Shown one piece after another: positions 46,588 through 55,483 of a stretch of 64,000 nucleotides of DNA. Position 1 is the stretch's first letter; the number at the start of each line of letters is the position of its first letter. This stretch comes from Ruegeria lacuscaerulensis (lineage in GTDB: Bacteria; Pseudomonadota; Alphaproteobacteria; Rhodobacterales; Rhodobacteraceae): positions 186,001 to 250,000 of the forward strand of contig NZ_WPZL01000004.1 of assembly GCF_013031245.1 (NCBI RefSeq), in the 5' to 3' direction. The translations under genes and the position numbers were made by a program. The notes under the pieces are model-generated. The model saw nothing but the letters and a program-made list of their open reading frames with translations, searched no databases and had not been told where the DNA came from.

Positions 46588-48165
46588 TCAGTCCGCAAAC
46601 AGGTAGTCCAGCCGCATCACGGCCTGAGCCTTGTCATCCGAGACACCCAGAAACTCGGCCACTGCCGCTTCGTTCTCCTCACGCGGATTGGATTCCCGGA
46701 TACGCAAGTACCCGTCGATCCCAGCCCCCCGGATCAACTCGGATTCATAAGCCAGAGAATTGCGCAGAGCAGGAACCAGACGCGCCACGGTTTCCGTCGG
46801 GCTGTTCTCGCCAGCCAGACCGACCCGGCGGGCATGCCCGATCAGATAGTCGTCGGAATACTCGCATTCGATTTCCAGAACATGGGTCCTGGCCTGATCG
46901 GCGCAGAAATCCTGAATGATATCCAGATCGGCCGGGTCCACGCATAAAACCAGTTTGTCGGTCTCAAAGCTGTCGAACAACATACGCACGACGGCCCGCC
47001 GATGACGGGAGCGTTTGATCAGAGTGGTTTCAATCCCCCCGAGATCGGGCAGGGCCGTTTCCTCTTCGTTGAACAGATATTCGACACAAGGGATATCGGT
47101 CTCGGACACGATCTGATCGACGAGGCGCTTGGCGACATGCCATTTTTTGCAGGTGATCAGGAAAATCTCACGTTCGGGCCCCAGCGTATTTCCGGCCTCC
47201 CAGAACCGTCGCCCAAAACGGCGGCCAACACGTCCACGCCCAGTCAGGAACCCATAAAGATTCCGCCCTTCACCCGAGATTTTAAACTCGACCCCTTCGC
47301 TGGCATAGAGCTTGCCCAGCCGCTCTTTCAGTTCATGCGCCTCGGGGCTGATCTTGCGGGCAAACAGGTAATCCTGCCCCAATAGCATGTCGAAATGATC
47401 GTTGTAGAACGTCACCGGCATACCGTAGTCCGAGAACATCAGGAATGTCGGGGTCCGGTTTTCGATCTCTTCCTTCGGGACCAGGTGGCGGACGAGTGTC
47501 TGGAAAAAGGTCTCATCCGGAATCCAGGTGGTCGAGAAGAAGCGGACCACATCCGGGCGTTGTCGCAGAAAGTCCAGTATCATCTCAACGGTGCGGCGGC
47601 GCAGACACCACCACTGGGAACCGATCATGATCTGAAGGTCCGCCGGTATCTCACGCGTCAGACCAAACCGTTTCTGCAATTCGTAAGATGTGTAGAACAA
47701 CCTGCTCTGGGTGCGCTCATTGAAATGGTGGCGATAGATCAGCCGGTCCTCTTTCATGCCGGTCTTGATCCAGTCGCTGGCGAAGAAATCGTGGCTTTCG
47801 ACAAAGTCCTTATCGTTCTCGTCCAGAAACCAGTGGGTGTATTCCGCCGTCTTGATGGCCATGCAATCGCCCGACAGCATGTAGAAATGAGTGGCGCGTG
47901 GAAACGCATCGACAGCCGCCGCCACGGCATTCAGGGTCGCCTGCACCAAAGACCACGCCCCCCAGCCGCATTTGATACGTTTGGCGGCAAAGGTCACGTT
48001 CGGATTGTCCTTCAGAGCGGTCCGGATTCGGTCATAGGCCACGGCGCTGGCGCGTGCATCAAAGTGAATGGCCATGCAATCCCCGGCGGCCGTCAACTGT
48101 TCGGCCTGCGCGATGATCGCGTCAGGGTCTTTATGACACAGTAGAATATAGGCAATCCTTGCCAT
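46588..48165 (-). CDS. GT14-type (core-2/I-branching) glycosyltransferase with DUF5928-like C-terminus
   Basis: A 525-residue cytosolic protein. The N-terminal half is a family-14 beta-1,6-N-acetylglucosaminyltransferase-like domain (ARIAYILLCHKDPDAI, VQATLNAV, YMLSGDCMAIK, GSQWWCLRRRTVE, TTWIPDETFFQT). The C-terminal ~250 residues (ITCKKWHVAKRLVDQIVSET, FNEEETALPDLGG) correspond to the DUF5928 region found in Rhodobacteraceae. The ATG at 48165 starts the catalytic fold; the longer reading to 48348 overlaps the divergent gene and is rejected. It is divergent from a sulfotransferase 142 bp away, suggesting a shared glycan product; the acceptor is unknown. Confidence 0.85.
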   Translation of the reverse strand: MARIAYILLCHKDPDAIIAQAEQLTAAGDCMAIHFDARASAVAYDRIRTALKDNPNVTFAAKRIKCGWGAWSLVQATLNAVAAAVDAFPRATHFYMLSGDCMAIKTAEYTHWFLDENDKDFVESHDFFASDWIKTGMKEDRLIYRHHFNERTQSRLFYTSYELQKRFGLTREIPADLQIMIGSQWWCLRRRTVEMILDFLRQRPDVVRFFSTTWIPDETFFQTLVRHLVPKEEIENRTPTFLMFSDYGMPVTFYNDHFDMLLGQDYLFARKISPEAHELKERLGKLYASEGVEFKISGEGRNLYGFLTGRGRVGRRFGRRFWEAGNTLGPEREIFLITCKKWHVAKRLVDQIVSETDIPCVEYLFNEEETALPDLGGIETTLIKRSRHRRAVVRMLFDSFETDKLVLCVDPADLDIIQDFCADQARTHVLEIECEYSDDYLIGHARRVGLAGENSPTETVARLVPALRNSLAYESELIRGAGIDGYLRIRESNPREENEAAVAEFLGVSDDKAQAVMRLDYLFAD

Positions 48166-48307
48166 TTTGTTTCTTTGAATTCCGTTTCCGCCTGTTTCCA
48201 ACCGTGATACTGAGGATGAGCGATTGAATAAACAGAATATTTTTGTTTCTTTGGTTGGAAAAGCGGGTGTGTGTATCGAGTTCTGACCTGTTAAGGAGGC
48301 GCAGCAG

Positions 48308-49126
48308 ATGGGTTTTCCCGGCACATGGATGACCGAAAGCGAAAGCATGGTTTACCGTGTTGTGCCGAAATGTGCCTGCTCGACGATCGGGCAGATCATG
48401 TATTACTCGGATCATGGCCGGTTCTTTGACGGGGATATCCACGACGCAAAGGACGGGATGCACAAATGGGCGTTTGACGACAGTCAGGGCCGGATCTCGG
48501 GCAATGTCCGAAACCACACCTCTTTTTCCTTCACTTGCGTGCGCAACCCGTACACCCGGATTCTGAGCTCGTTCTTCGACAAGATCTGCGGCATACAGAG
48601 AAACGGCAAACGGTACCGGGGCAATCTGGTGCCGACGCTCATCTACAATTACGGGATCGAAGTGGGGGGGGACGACGGCAAGGGCGAGTTCGACCAGATC
48701 GCCAGCTTCCGTCGCTTTCTGCTGTTTGCTCGGGATACGATCCGGTGGCGCAGACCGATGGACCCGGACATACACTGGTCAGCCATGTCCGGTCATGTAT
48801 CCACTTTTATTGTGAATGGCGGTCACTATGACCGGATTTTCTGGACCGAGAAATTCAACGACGGTATGCAGGGCGTTCTGGAAAATCTGGACACACCGCA
48901 TGCGGTAAACCTGTCTGAGATTCCGCGGTTTAACGAATCCGAAGGGCACGGCCCCAAGCGTGCACACCCGGTTGAAGATTACTTCGACGATTTGTCGATG
49001 CATCTTGTCTACGAAATCTACAAACAGGATTTCGAACTGTTCAGATACGATTTCGAGAACCCGGCCAACAAAATGCCGGTTGGTGAGATCGATCTGGATG
49101 AAGTTCACGCCAAACTCGGAGACTGA
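48308..49126 (+). CDS. Sulfotransferase family protein (Sulfotransfer_2 type)
   Basis: A 272-residue PAPS-dependent sulfotransferase resembling carbohydrate sulfotransferases. The 5'-phosphosulfate loop is VPKCACSTI (19-27, with Lys21) and the 3'-phosphate site FTCVRNPYTRILSSF (76-90, with Arg79 and Ser87). It should transfer sulfate to a sugar hydroxyl, probably on a glycan built by the divergent GT14 enzyme. ATG with AGGAGG upstream (48294-48299). A perfect 17-bp stem lies 58 bp past the stop. Confidence 0.87.
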   Translation: MGFPGTWMTESESMVYRVVPKCACSTIGQIMYYSDHGRFFDGDIHDAKDGMHKWAFDDSQGRISGNVRNHTSFSFTCVRNPYTRILSSFFDKICGIQRNGKRYRGNLVPTLIYNYGIEVGGDDGKGEFDQIASFRRFLLFARDTIRWRRPMDPDIHWSAMSGHVSTFIVNGGHYDRIFWTEKFNDGMQGVLENLDTPHAVNLSEIPRFNESEGHGPKRAHPVEDYFDDLSMHLVYEIYKQDFELFRYDFENPANKMPVGEIDLDEVHAKLGD

Positions 49127-49183
49127 GGCGAGAAACGGGTCTCCCGCCCATCGTCAATGTCGCTGAAGCGACCTCTCCTCTGG

Positions 49184-49222
49184 TTGGGCCCGGCGCCGCG
49201 CTCTGCGCGGCGCCGGGCCCAA
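49184..49222. terminator. Perfect 17-bp G+C-rich hairpin between convergent genes
   Basis: TTGGGCCCGGCGCCGCG pairs fully with its reverse complement across a 5-nt CTCTG loop. It sits between the sulfotransferase (ends 49126) and ilvD (ends 49289, minus strand). There is no T-run, so it is either a bidirectional 3'-end structure or a Rho-assisted terminator. Confidence 0.6.
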
Positions 49223-49288
49223 GTCCGAACGTAGCATCGGCTTAGCCGATGGTCCGCTTCGGGCGCGGGAGCGTTTTGGGATTTCAGA

Positions 49289-51121
49289 TCAGACCTGACG
49301 CACGGCCCCTTTCGCCGCGCTGGTTGTTAGCTTGGCATAGGCTTTGAGCGCCGTGGAGACCTTGCGCTTGCGTGGCTCTGCTGGCACCCATCCCTTTTCG
49401 TCCTGCTCTTCGCGCCGCGCCGCCAGTTCTTCGTCTGATACGGCCAGATGGATGGTGCGATTGGGGATGTCGATCTCGATCTTGTCGCCCTGTTTCACCA
49501 GGCCGATCTCTCCGCCCTCGGCGGCTTCGGGTGAGACGTGGCCAATTGACAGGCCGGATGTTCCGCCCGAGAAACGACCGTCGGTCAGCAAAGCGCAGGC
49601 TTTGCCCAGACCTTTGGATTTCAGATACGACGTCGGGTACAGCATTTCCTGCATCCCCGGTCCGCCACGCGGACCTTCGTAACGGATCACCACCACATCA
49701 CCCGCTGTAACCTTACCCGTCAGAATGTCGTTGACCGCCTGATCCTGGCTTTCACAGACATAGGCGGTTCCCGTGAAGGTCAGGCTGTCTGGATCGACTC
49801 CCGCGGTTTTCACGATGCAACCCTCGCGGGCGATATTGCCGAACAGAACCGCCAGACCGCCGTCCTGGCTAAAGGCATTCTCCTTAGATCGGATTACGCC
49901 GTTTTCGCGGTCTGTATCCAGTTCTTTATACCGGTTCGACTGGCTGAATGCTTGCGTGGTGCGCACGCCACCCGGGGCAGCTTTGAACAGTTCCTGTGCC
50001 CTGGGGTTGTTGGCAATCTTGATATCCCAATTAGCAATCGCCTCGCCCATTGTTGCCGAGTGGACAGTGCTGCAGTCTTCGTGCAAAAGGCCTGCCCGGC
50101 CAAGCTCACCCAGGATCGAGAAGATGCCGCCTGCGCGGTGGACGTCTTCCATATGCACATTTTCGGTGTTCGGTGCGACCTTGCACAGGCAAGGGACCTT
50201 GCGGCTGAGCCGGTCCATGTCGGACATGGTGAAATGCACCTCGCCCTCATGCGCGATGGCCAGCAGGTGCAGGACGGTGTTGGTGGAGCCTCCCATGGCG
50301 ATATCCAGGCTCATGGCGTTTTCAAACGCCTCGAACGTAGCGATTTCGCGCGGAAGGAAGCCTTTTTCGTTCAGATCATAGTGGCGCTTGGTGATCTCGA
50401 CGATCCGGCGGCCGGCTTCAAGAAACAGCTGCTTGCGGTCCGCATGCGTGGCGAGTGTAGAGCCATTGCCTGGCAGCGCCAGACCCAGCGCTTCGGCCAG
50501 ACAGTTCATCGAGTTGGCTGTGAACATGCCCGAGCACGACCCGCAGGTAGGGCAGGCATTTTCTTCGATATGTTTGACCTGCTCGTCGGTGTAGTGATCA
50601 TCGGCAGCAGCGACCATCGCATCCACCAGATCGATTTTCTTGACGTCCAGATCCTCAATGTCGATCTTGCCGGCCTCCATCGGGCCACCAGAGACAAAGA
50701 TCGCCGGAATGTTCAGACGCATCGCTGCCATCAGCATGCCAGGGGTGATCTTGTCACAATTCGAGATGCAGACCATCGCATCCGCGCAATGGGCGTTGAC
50801 CATGTATTCCACCGAATCCGCGATCACCTCACGCGAGGGCAGCGAATACAGCATCCCGTCGTGACCCATGGCGATGCCGTCATCCACCGCGATGGTGTTG
50901 AATTCTTTGGCGACGCCGCCCGCGGCCTCGACCTCGCGCGCGACCATCTGACCCAGATCCTTCAGGTGCACGTGGCCCGGCACGAACTGGGTGAACGAGT
51001 TGACAATGGCGATGATCGGCTTGCCGAAATCGCTCTCGGTCATTCCTGTGGCGCGCCACAGGCCGCGGGCACCGGCCATGTTACGGCCGTGGGTGGAGGT
51101 TCTGGATCGGTACATTGGCAT
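49289..51121 (-). CDS. ilvD: Dihydroxy-acid dehydratase
   Basis: A 610-residue iron-sulfur enzyme of valine, leucine and isoleucine synthesis, converting 2,3-dihydroxy-3-methyl acids to 2-keto acids. [12 protein letters not shown] (118-129, Cys122 as cluster ligand and Lys124 as the carbamylated metal ligand), then [18 protein letters not shown] (190-207) and [21 protein letters not shown] near the C-terminus. Normal length. It is divergent from an XRE-cupin regulator, with an inverted-repeat operator 43 bp upstream, so expression is probably regulated from there. Confidence 0.97.
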   Translation of the reverse strand: MPMYRSRTSTHGRNMAGARGLWRATGMTESDFGKPIIAIVNSFTQFVPGHVHLKDLGQMVAREVEAAGGVAKEFNTIAVDDGIAMGHDGMLYSLPSREVIADSVEYMVNAHCADAMVCISNCDKITPGMLMAAMRLNIPAIFVSGGPMEAGKIDIEDLDVKKIDLVDAMVAAADDHYTDEQVKHIEENACPTCGSCSGMFTANSMNCLAEALGLALPGNGSTLATHADRKQLFLEAGRRIVEITKRHYDLNEKGFLPREIATFEAFENAMSLDIAMGGSTNTVLHLLAIAHEGEVHFTMSDMDRLSRKVPCLCKVAPNTENVHMEDVHRAGGIFSILGELGRAGLLHEDCSTVHSATMGEAIANWDIKIANNPRAQELFKAAPGGVRTTQAFSQSNRYKELDTDRENGVIRSKENAFSQDGGLAVLFGNIAREGCIVKTAGVDPDSLTFTGTAYVCESQDQAVNDILTGKVTAGDVVVIRYEGPRGGPGMQEMLYPTSYLKSKGLGKACALLTDGRFSGGTSGLSIGHVSPEAAEGGEIGLVKQGDKIEIDIPNRTIHLAVSDEELAARREEQDEKGWVPAEPRKRKVSTALKAYAKLTTSAAKGAVRQV

Positions 51122-51163
51122 GATGCTGTTTCCCTTTTGCCGCGGTTGCGATATGCGGGCAGT

Positions 51164-51204
51164 GTGCGTTATAGCGCACGTACCACATGTGCGCTATAAC
51201 GCAC
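51164..51204. promoter_or_regulatory. Paired operator: two inverted 16-bp near-palindromes
   Basis: GTGCGTTATAGCGCAC (51164-51179) and its exact reverse complement (51189-51204) flank a 9-bp spacer. Each unit is itself nearly palindromic, with a GTGCG/CGCAC frame and a TATA core. The centres are 25 bp apart. The pair lies between ilvD (start 51121) and the XRE-cupin gene (start 51225), matching two bound dimers of that regulator. Confidence 0.8.
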
Positions 51205-51224
51205 AAGAGGATTCGCGAGACGAT

Positions 51225-51791
51225 ATGATGGCACCGGACGATATCACACTGAAGCTCAGAGATGTACGGGCGGCCTCAGGGCTGAGCCTGTCCAAAGTGG
51301 CCGAGATGACCGGCGTCAGCAAAGCCATGCTGGGTCAGATCGAGCGTGGCGAATCCAGCCCCACCATCGCAACGTTGTGGAAGATCGCAAAGGGGTTCCA
51401 ACTGCCGCTGAGCGCGCTGATAGGCACCGCGGCCCTGCGTGATACGCCCGGAACAGATGTCTTCCGCACTGTGACCTTTCCCGGCAGCATCGAGGTCAAG
51501 ATCGTCTTTCCCTTTGATCCAGCGCTGCGGGCCGAGACGTTTCACGTCAATCTTGCCCCGAACCAGAGCCATGAATCCGCGGCCCATGCCGTTGGCGTAA
51601 CCGAAGAGGTCTTTGTCCTGAACGGCGCGCTGGATATTCTGCGGGACGGGGATTGGGTGCCATTGCAAGCCGGGCAGGGGCTGCGATTTGCGGCCGATTT
51701 GCCGCACGGCTACCGTGCCGGCGATCAGGGGGCTGCATTTCTGAACATGCACCATTACTCACAACTTGATGCTTTGGCCTCGATCGGCTGA
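51225..51791 (+). CDS. XRE-family regulator with C-terminal cupin
   Basis: A 188-residue transcription factor: an XRE/Cro HTH in residues 8-62 (LRDVRAASGLSLSKVAEMTG, then GQIERGESSPTIATLWKIAKG) followed by a small cupin sensor domain (about 105-180, with VTEEVFVLNGALDI and LPHGYRAG). The class senses small molecules such as amino acids, polyamines or their derivatives. It starts at one of two adjacent ATGs (51225, 51228). Divergent from ilvD; the inverted-repeat operator between them suggests autoregulation and control of ilvD, though an effector linked to branched-chain amino acids is only a guess. Confidence 0.9.
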   Translation: MMAPDDITLKLRDVRAASGLSLSKVAEMTGVSKAMLGQIERGESSPTIATLWKIAKGFQLPLSALIGTAALRDTPGTDVFRTVTFPGSIEVKIVFPFDPALRAETFHVNLAPNQSHESAAHAVGVTEEVFVLNGALDILRDGDWVPLQAGQGLRFAADLPHGYRAGDQGAAFLNMHHYSQLDALASIG

Positions 51792-51820
51792 GCCTCACCA
51801 CAATATTATAAGGAAAGGCC

Positions 51821-52102
51821 ATGGCCGCGCTTCTGGATTACCTGACATTGGCCGATGCCATTGGTTCTATTGGGGCCCTGGTCGTTGTAGCCGCTTATTT
51901 CGCCACGCAGATGCGGATGATGAATTCCGATGATCTTGCCTTTCCGGTGTTGAATCTGGTGGGGTCAATTCTGATCGTCTATTCGCTGCTCGAGAATTTT
52001 AACCTGGCATCAATGCTGATCGAGTCTTTCTGGATAGTAATCAGTATGATCGGCATCTTGCAGTACATCCGATTGCGCCACGACAAGTCGCCCAAATCCT
52101 GA
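51821..52102 (+). CDS. Small membrane protein, CBU_0592-like
   Basis: A 93-residue protein with three hydrophobic segments (about 12-30, 40-58 and 64-83) and the pattern GSIGALVVVAAYF, LNLVGSILIVYSL, ESFWIVISMIG of the CBU_0592 family. The function of the family is unknown. ATG with AAGGAAAGG close upstream. It lies 29 bp after the XRE-cupin gene and 22 bp before the Hint gene, so the three may be cotranscribed. Confidence 0.8.
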   Translation: MAALLDYLTLADAIGSIGALVVVAAYFATQMRMMNSDDLAFPVLNLVGSILIVYSLLENFNLASMLIESFWIVISMIGILQYIRLRHDKSPKS

Positions 52103-52124
52103 GGCGGCCGGAAGAAAGTGAATT

Positions 52125-53261
52125 ATGGCTTTTATTTCAGAGATTGATTTCCGTGGCGGCAACGGGGTCGCCGGCGGGGAATATGTCGAGGTTACTCTGG
52201 GTCCTGATGACGATCCCGCGGATTTTACCATCAGCGCCTATGATAATGACGGGACCCTGCATACCACGTCTGGTATTCCGGGGGGTGAGGTTTCGCTGGA
52301 CACCCTGACAGGTGTTCCTCACCCGGATGACCCTGCCTTTACAGTTTATGTAATTCCACTGGGGTTGCGGAACGGGCCAAGCAATCCGAACGAGGCGACC
52401 GGGGTTGCGCTGACCGAAACCTCAACGAATACGGTGCTGTCCTTTTCCAGCGGCATAAGACCAGGGACAATTAATGCAACTGAGGGCGCCGCCAGCGGGA
52501 ATTCTTCAAACCCTTTTTTGGACCATCGTGATCTCAGTCCCGGCGAAAGCTATCAATGGGACATTTTCGGAAATCTAACTTTGGGGCCTTCAACCTCGGG
52601 TGACTCGGTGCTCTGCCTGACAGCTGGCAGTCGCGTACGCACACAAAAAGGTCTGGTTTGCCCGTCACACTTGGCCGTTGGCGATCTGGTATGGACAATG
52701 GATCGCGGCTATCAGCCCTTGCGCTGGGTCGGTATCCGTCATGTATCTGCGCAAGAATTTCAGAAACTGCCGAAACAAGTCCCGTTCCGCCTGTGCAGGG
52801 ATGCGTTGGCTGAGGGTGTTCCGCAGAAAGATCTGATTTTGTCTCCGCAGCATCGCGTTTTGATACGATCTGAGGTTGCACAGCGTATTTTCGGCGCGGA
52901 TGAGGTTCTGGTCGCAGCGAAAAAGCTAGATGGATTCGCTGGTGTCAGTGCTGTGCAGAACTCTGATGGCATAACATATGTGCATCTGCTGTTTGATCGG
53001 CATGAAATAATCGAGGTCAACGGCGCGCTGGTCGAAAGCCTGTTGATCGCGGATCAGTCGACTTCGGGCCTGCTGGACGGGTCTCTGTGGGGGCAGGGGG
53101 ACACCCTTCCGTCGGTCATGTCCGCGTCGGAACCGTGCCGCCAGATTGCGACCGGGCCTCGTCTGCGCACGATGCTGGAGCGGATACGGAAGAACCACAA
53201 ACCGCTGCAGTCCCCGGTCTTTCGGGCAATACCGACCCAGCACAATCTGAATCGTATTTAA
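52125..53261 (+). CDS. LTD-like plus Hint-domain protein
   Basis: A 378-residue protein. Residues 1-150 form a beta-rich region resembling a lamin-tail (LTD)-like domain (FISEIDFRGGN, EYVEVTL, YDNDGTLHTT). From residue 162 a Hint (hedgehog/intein) domain follows: CLTAGSRVRTQKG with Cys164 as the putative nucleophile, HLAVGDLVWTMDRGYQPLRWVG, ILSPQHRVLI with His243 and HEIIEVNGALVESLLI. There is no classical signal peptide and no intein C-terminal His-Asn. Such Hint proteins are common in Roseobacters, where autoprocessing and secretion are suspected but not established. Possibly cotranscribed with the small membrane protein. Confidence 0.85.
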   Translation: MAFISEIDFRGGNGVAGGEYVEVTLGPDDDPADFTISAYDNDGTLHTTSGIPGGEVSLDTLTGVPHPDDPAFTVYVIPLGLRNGPSNPNEATGVALTETSTNTVLSFSSGIRPGTINATEGAASGNSSNPFLDHRDLSPGESYQWDIFGNLTLGPSTSGDSVLCLTAGSRVRTQKGLVCPSHLAVGDLVWTMDRGYQPLRWVGIRHVSAQEFQKLPKQVPFRLCRDALAEGVPQKDLILSPQHRVLIRSEVAQRIFGADEVLVAAKKLDGFAGVSAVQNSDGITYVHLLFDRHEIIEVNGALVESLLIADQSTSGLLDGSLWGQGDTLPSVMSASEPCRQIATGPRLRTMLERIRKNHKPLQSPVFRAIPTQHNLNRI

Positions 53262-53403
53262 ATCTGCCAAAACTACCCTAATGACCTGAAAGTGCGCGCT
53301 CAGACCGCCGACTTATCAACAGTGCCAGCGTCGTTCATCCGGCATCTTGCGTCACAATTCACAGCGGTATAGGGACAGAACTGCGCGCAAAGGAGAGGCT
53401 TTG

Positions 53404-54258
53404 ATGAAGGACGATCCGAAAACACTCGTTTCCACTGAATGGCTTGCCGCCCATATCAAGGACCCTGACCTGCGGGTTCTGGACGGATCGTGGTACCTGC
53501 CGCAACAAAAGCGGGACGCGGAAGCCGAATATGAAGCGGCTCATATCCCCGGCGCGCGGTTCTTCGACATTGATGAGATATCCGATCAGCGTTCGGACCT
53601 GCCGCATATGGCGCCTCCGGTCGAGAAATTCATGTCGCGGCTGCGGGCGATGGGCGTAGGCGATGGCCATCAGGTCGTGGTCTATGACGGTGCCGGGCTG
53701 ATGTCGGCCGCACGGGTCTGGTGGCTGTTCCGCCTGATGGGGCAGGAGAACATCGCCGTCCTGGATGGCGGTTTCCCCAAATGGCGGGCGGAAGGGCGCG
53801 AGATTGAGGATCTGCCCCCAGTGATCCGTGATCGCCATATGACCGTGCGCGTACAAAACCACCTTGTCCGCGATGTCACCCAGGTGTCCGCCGCCGCCAA
53901 GCTGGCTGATCATGAAATCATCGACGCCCGGTCCCCCGCCCGGTTCGCGGGAACCGAGGCCGAGCCGCGCGAAGGCCTGCGTTCGGGTCGTATTCCGGGT
54001 TCGCGCAACGTGCCCTTTGGCACTCTGCTGAACAGGAACGGAACGATGAAGTCGCCCGACGACTGCCGCGCCGTGTTCGAGGCCGCGGGCGTCGACCTGT
54101 CGAAACCGGCGATCACATCGTGCGGATCGGGCGTGACCGCCGCGATCCTCAGCCTTGCGCTCGAGCGTATGGGCAAGAAAGACCACTCGCTTTATGACGG
54201 CTCCTGGGCCGAATGGGGTGCCTTCCCGACCCTGCCCGTCGCAACCGGAGAGACCTGA
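53404..54258 (+). CDS. sseA: 3-mercaptopyruvate sulfurtransferase
   Basis: A 284-residue tandem-rhodanese enzyme transferring sulfur from 3-mercaptopyruvate to thiol or cyanide acceptors. An inactive N-terminal rhodanese (HIPGARFFDIDEIS near 47-60) precedes the active C-terminal one, with Cys240 in CGSGVTA, the loop type of mercaptopyruvate rather than thiosulfate enzymes. The ATG at 53404 follows AAAGGAGAGG. The stop overlaps the next start by one nucleotide (TGATG), so the aminotransferase is translated with it. Confidence 0.93.
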   Translation: MKDDPKTLVSTEWLAAHIKDPDLRVLDGSWYLPQQKRDAEAEYEAAHIPGARFFDIDEISDQRSDLPHMAPPVEKFMSRLRAMGVGDGHQVVVYDGAGLMSAARVWWLFRLMGQENIAVLDGGFPKWRAEGREIEDLPPVIRDRHMTVRVQNHLVRDVTQVSAAAKLADHEIIDARSPARFAGTEAEPREGLRSGRIPGSRNVPFGTLLNRNGTMKSPDDCRAVFEAAGVDLSKPAITSCGSGVTAAILSLALERMGKKDHSLYDGSWAEWGAFPTLPVATGET

Positions 54259-55442
54259 TGTTCGAACATCTCAAACCACAGCCCGCCGACAAGATTCTGG
54301 CCCTGATGCAAATGTATCGCGACGACCCGCGCGATCAGAAGATCGACCTGGGTGTTGGTGTGTACAAGAACGCCGAAGGCGTCACTCCGGTGATGCGCGC
54401 GGTGAAAGCTGCTGAACAGCGCATCTGGGAAGAACAGGAAACCAAGGCCTATACGGGGCTGGCCGGTGATCCGGCCTATGCGGATGCCATGATCGGCCTG
54501 ATCCTTGGCACGTCGGTCCAGCGCGGCAATATCGCGGCGGTCGCCACGCCCGGCGGTACCGGCGCCTGCCGTCAGGCCTTTGAGATGGTCCGCATGGCCA
54601 ACCCCTCGGCCCGTGTGTTCGTGTCGAACCCGACCTGGCCGAATCACCTGTCGATCCTGAACTATCTGGGCATGGAGACGATCCAGTACCGCTATTTCGA
54701 CGGCGACACACGCGGCGTCGATTTTGACGGCATGATCGAGGACCTGAAGACCGCGAAAGCGGGCGACGTGGTTCTGCTGCACGGCTGCTGCCACAACCCG
54801 ACCGGCGCCAACCTGAACATGGTGCAGTGGCAAGAGGTCGTGAACCTGATCAACCAGCTTGGCCTCGTGGCGATGATCGACATTGCGTATCAGGGCTTTG
54901 GTGACGGCCTCGAAGAAGATGCGCAGGGGGCCCGTCTGGTTGCCTCATCGGTCAAGGAATGCCTGATCGCGGCGTCGTGCTCCAAGAATTTCGGCGTCTA
55001 TCGGGAACGTACCGGTTTGCTGATGGCGATAAGCGCAGATGCGGGTCAGACTGCACTCAATCAGGCGACGCTGGCGTTCTTGAACCGTCAGAACTATTCC
55101 TTCCCGCCGGATCACGGAGCGCGGATTGTGACCACGATCCTGGCGGACGACGCATTGCGCGCCGACTGGGCCGCCGAGCTGGAAGAGGTGCGTCTGTCCA
55201 TGCTGGGACTGCGTCAGCAGTTGGCTGACGAACTGCAGCGCCTGAGCGGTTCGGACCGTTTCGGCTTTATCGCCCAGCACCGCGGCATGTTCTCGCGCCT
55301 CGGCGCGGCACCGGAGCTGGTCGAGAAGCTGCGCGTCGATCACGGCATCTACATGGTCGGCGACAGCCGCCTGAATATCGCCGGGCTGAACGCGACGACC
55401 GTGCCGATTCTGGCCAAGGCGATTGTCGACGTCGGCGTCTGA
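54258..55442 (+). CDS. Aromatic/aspartate class I aminotransferase
   Basis: A 394-residue PLP enzyme of the AspC/TyrB group: LGVGVYKN (32-39), HGCCHNPTGANL (175-186), Asp208 (IDIAYQGF) and the Schiff-base Lys243 (SCSKNFGVYRERTG). It transaminates aromatic amino acids and aspartate. Members of this group also accept cysteine, giving 3-mercaptopyruvate, the substrate of the overlapping sseA product. Start at 54258 confirmed by the 1-nt overlap and the family N-terminus MFEHLKPQPADKILAL. Confidence 0.93.
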   Translation: MFEHLKPQPADKILALMQMYRDDPRDQKIDLGVGVYKNAEGVTPVMRAVKAAEQRIWEEQETKAYTGLAGDPAYADAMIGLILGTSVQRGNIAAVATPGGTGACRQAFEMVRMANPSARVFVSNPTWPNHLSILNYLGMETIQYRYFDGDTRGVDFDGMIEDLKTAKAGDVVLLHGCCHNPTGANLNMVQWQEVVNLINQLGLVAMIDIAYQGFGDGLEEDAQGARLVASSVKECLIAASCSKNFGVYRERTGLLMAISADAGQTALNQATLAFLNRQNYSFPPDHGARIVTTILADDALRADWAAELEEVRLSMLGLRQQLADELQRLSGSDRFGFIAQHRGMFSRLGAAPELVEKLRVDHGIYMVGDSRLNIAGLNATTVPILAKAIVDVGV

Positions 55443-55483
55443 CACGTGAACGGCTTGACTGCGGGCGGCTTTGCCGCTCGCGG

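Noticed and set aside
49952..51199. 415-codon open frame antisense to ilvD
   Set aside because: Mirrors ilvD codon structure in a G+C-rich genome; translation is rich in His, Arg and Asp with no domain. The same reasoning applies to long antisense frames at 5120-5884, 25814-26635, 28944-29888, 30762-32078, 41921-42946 and 58290-59450.
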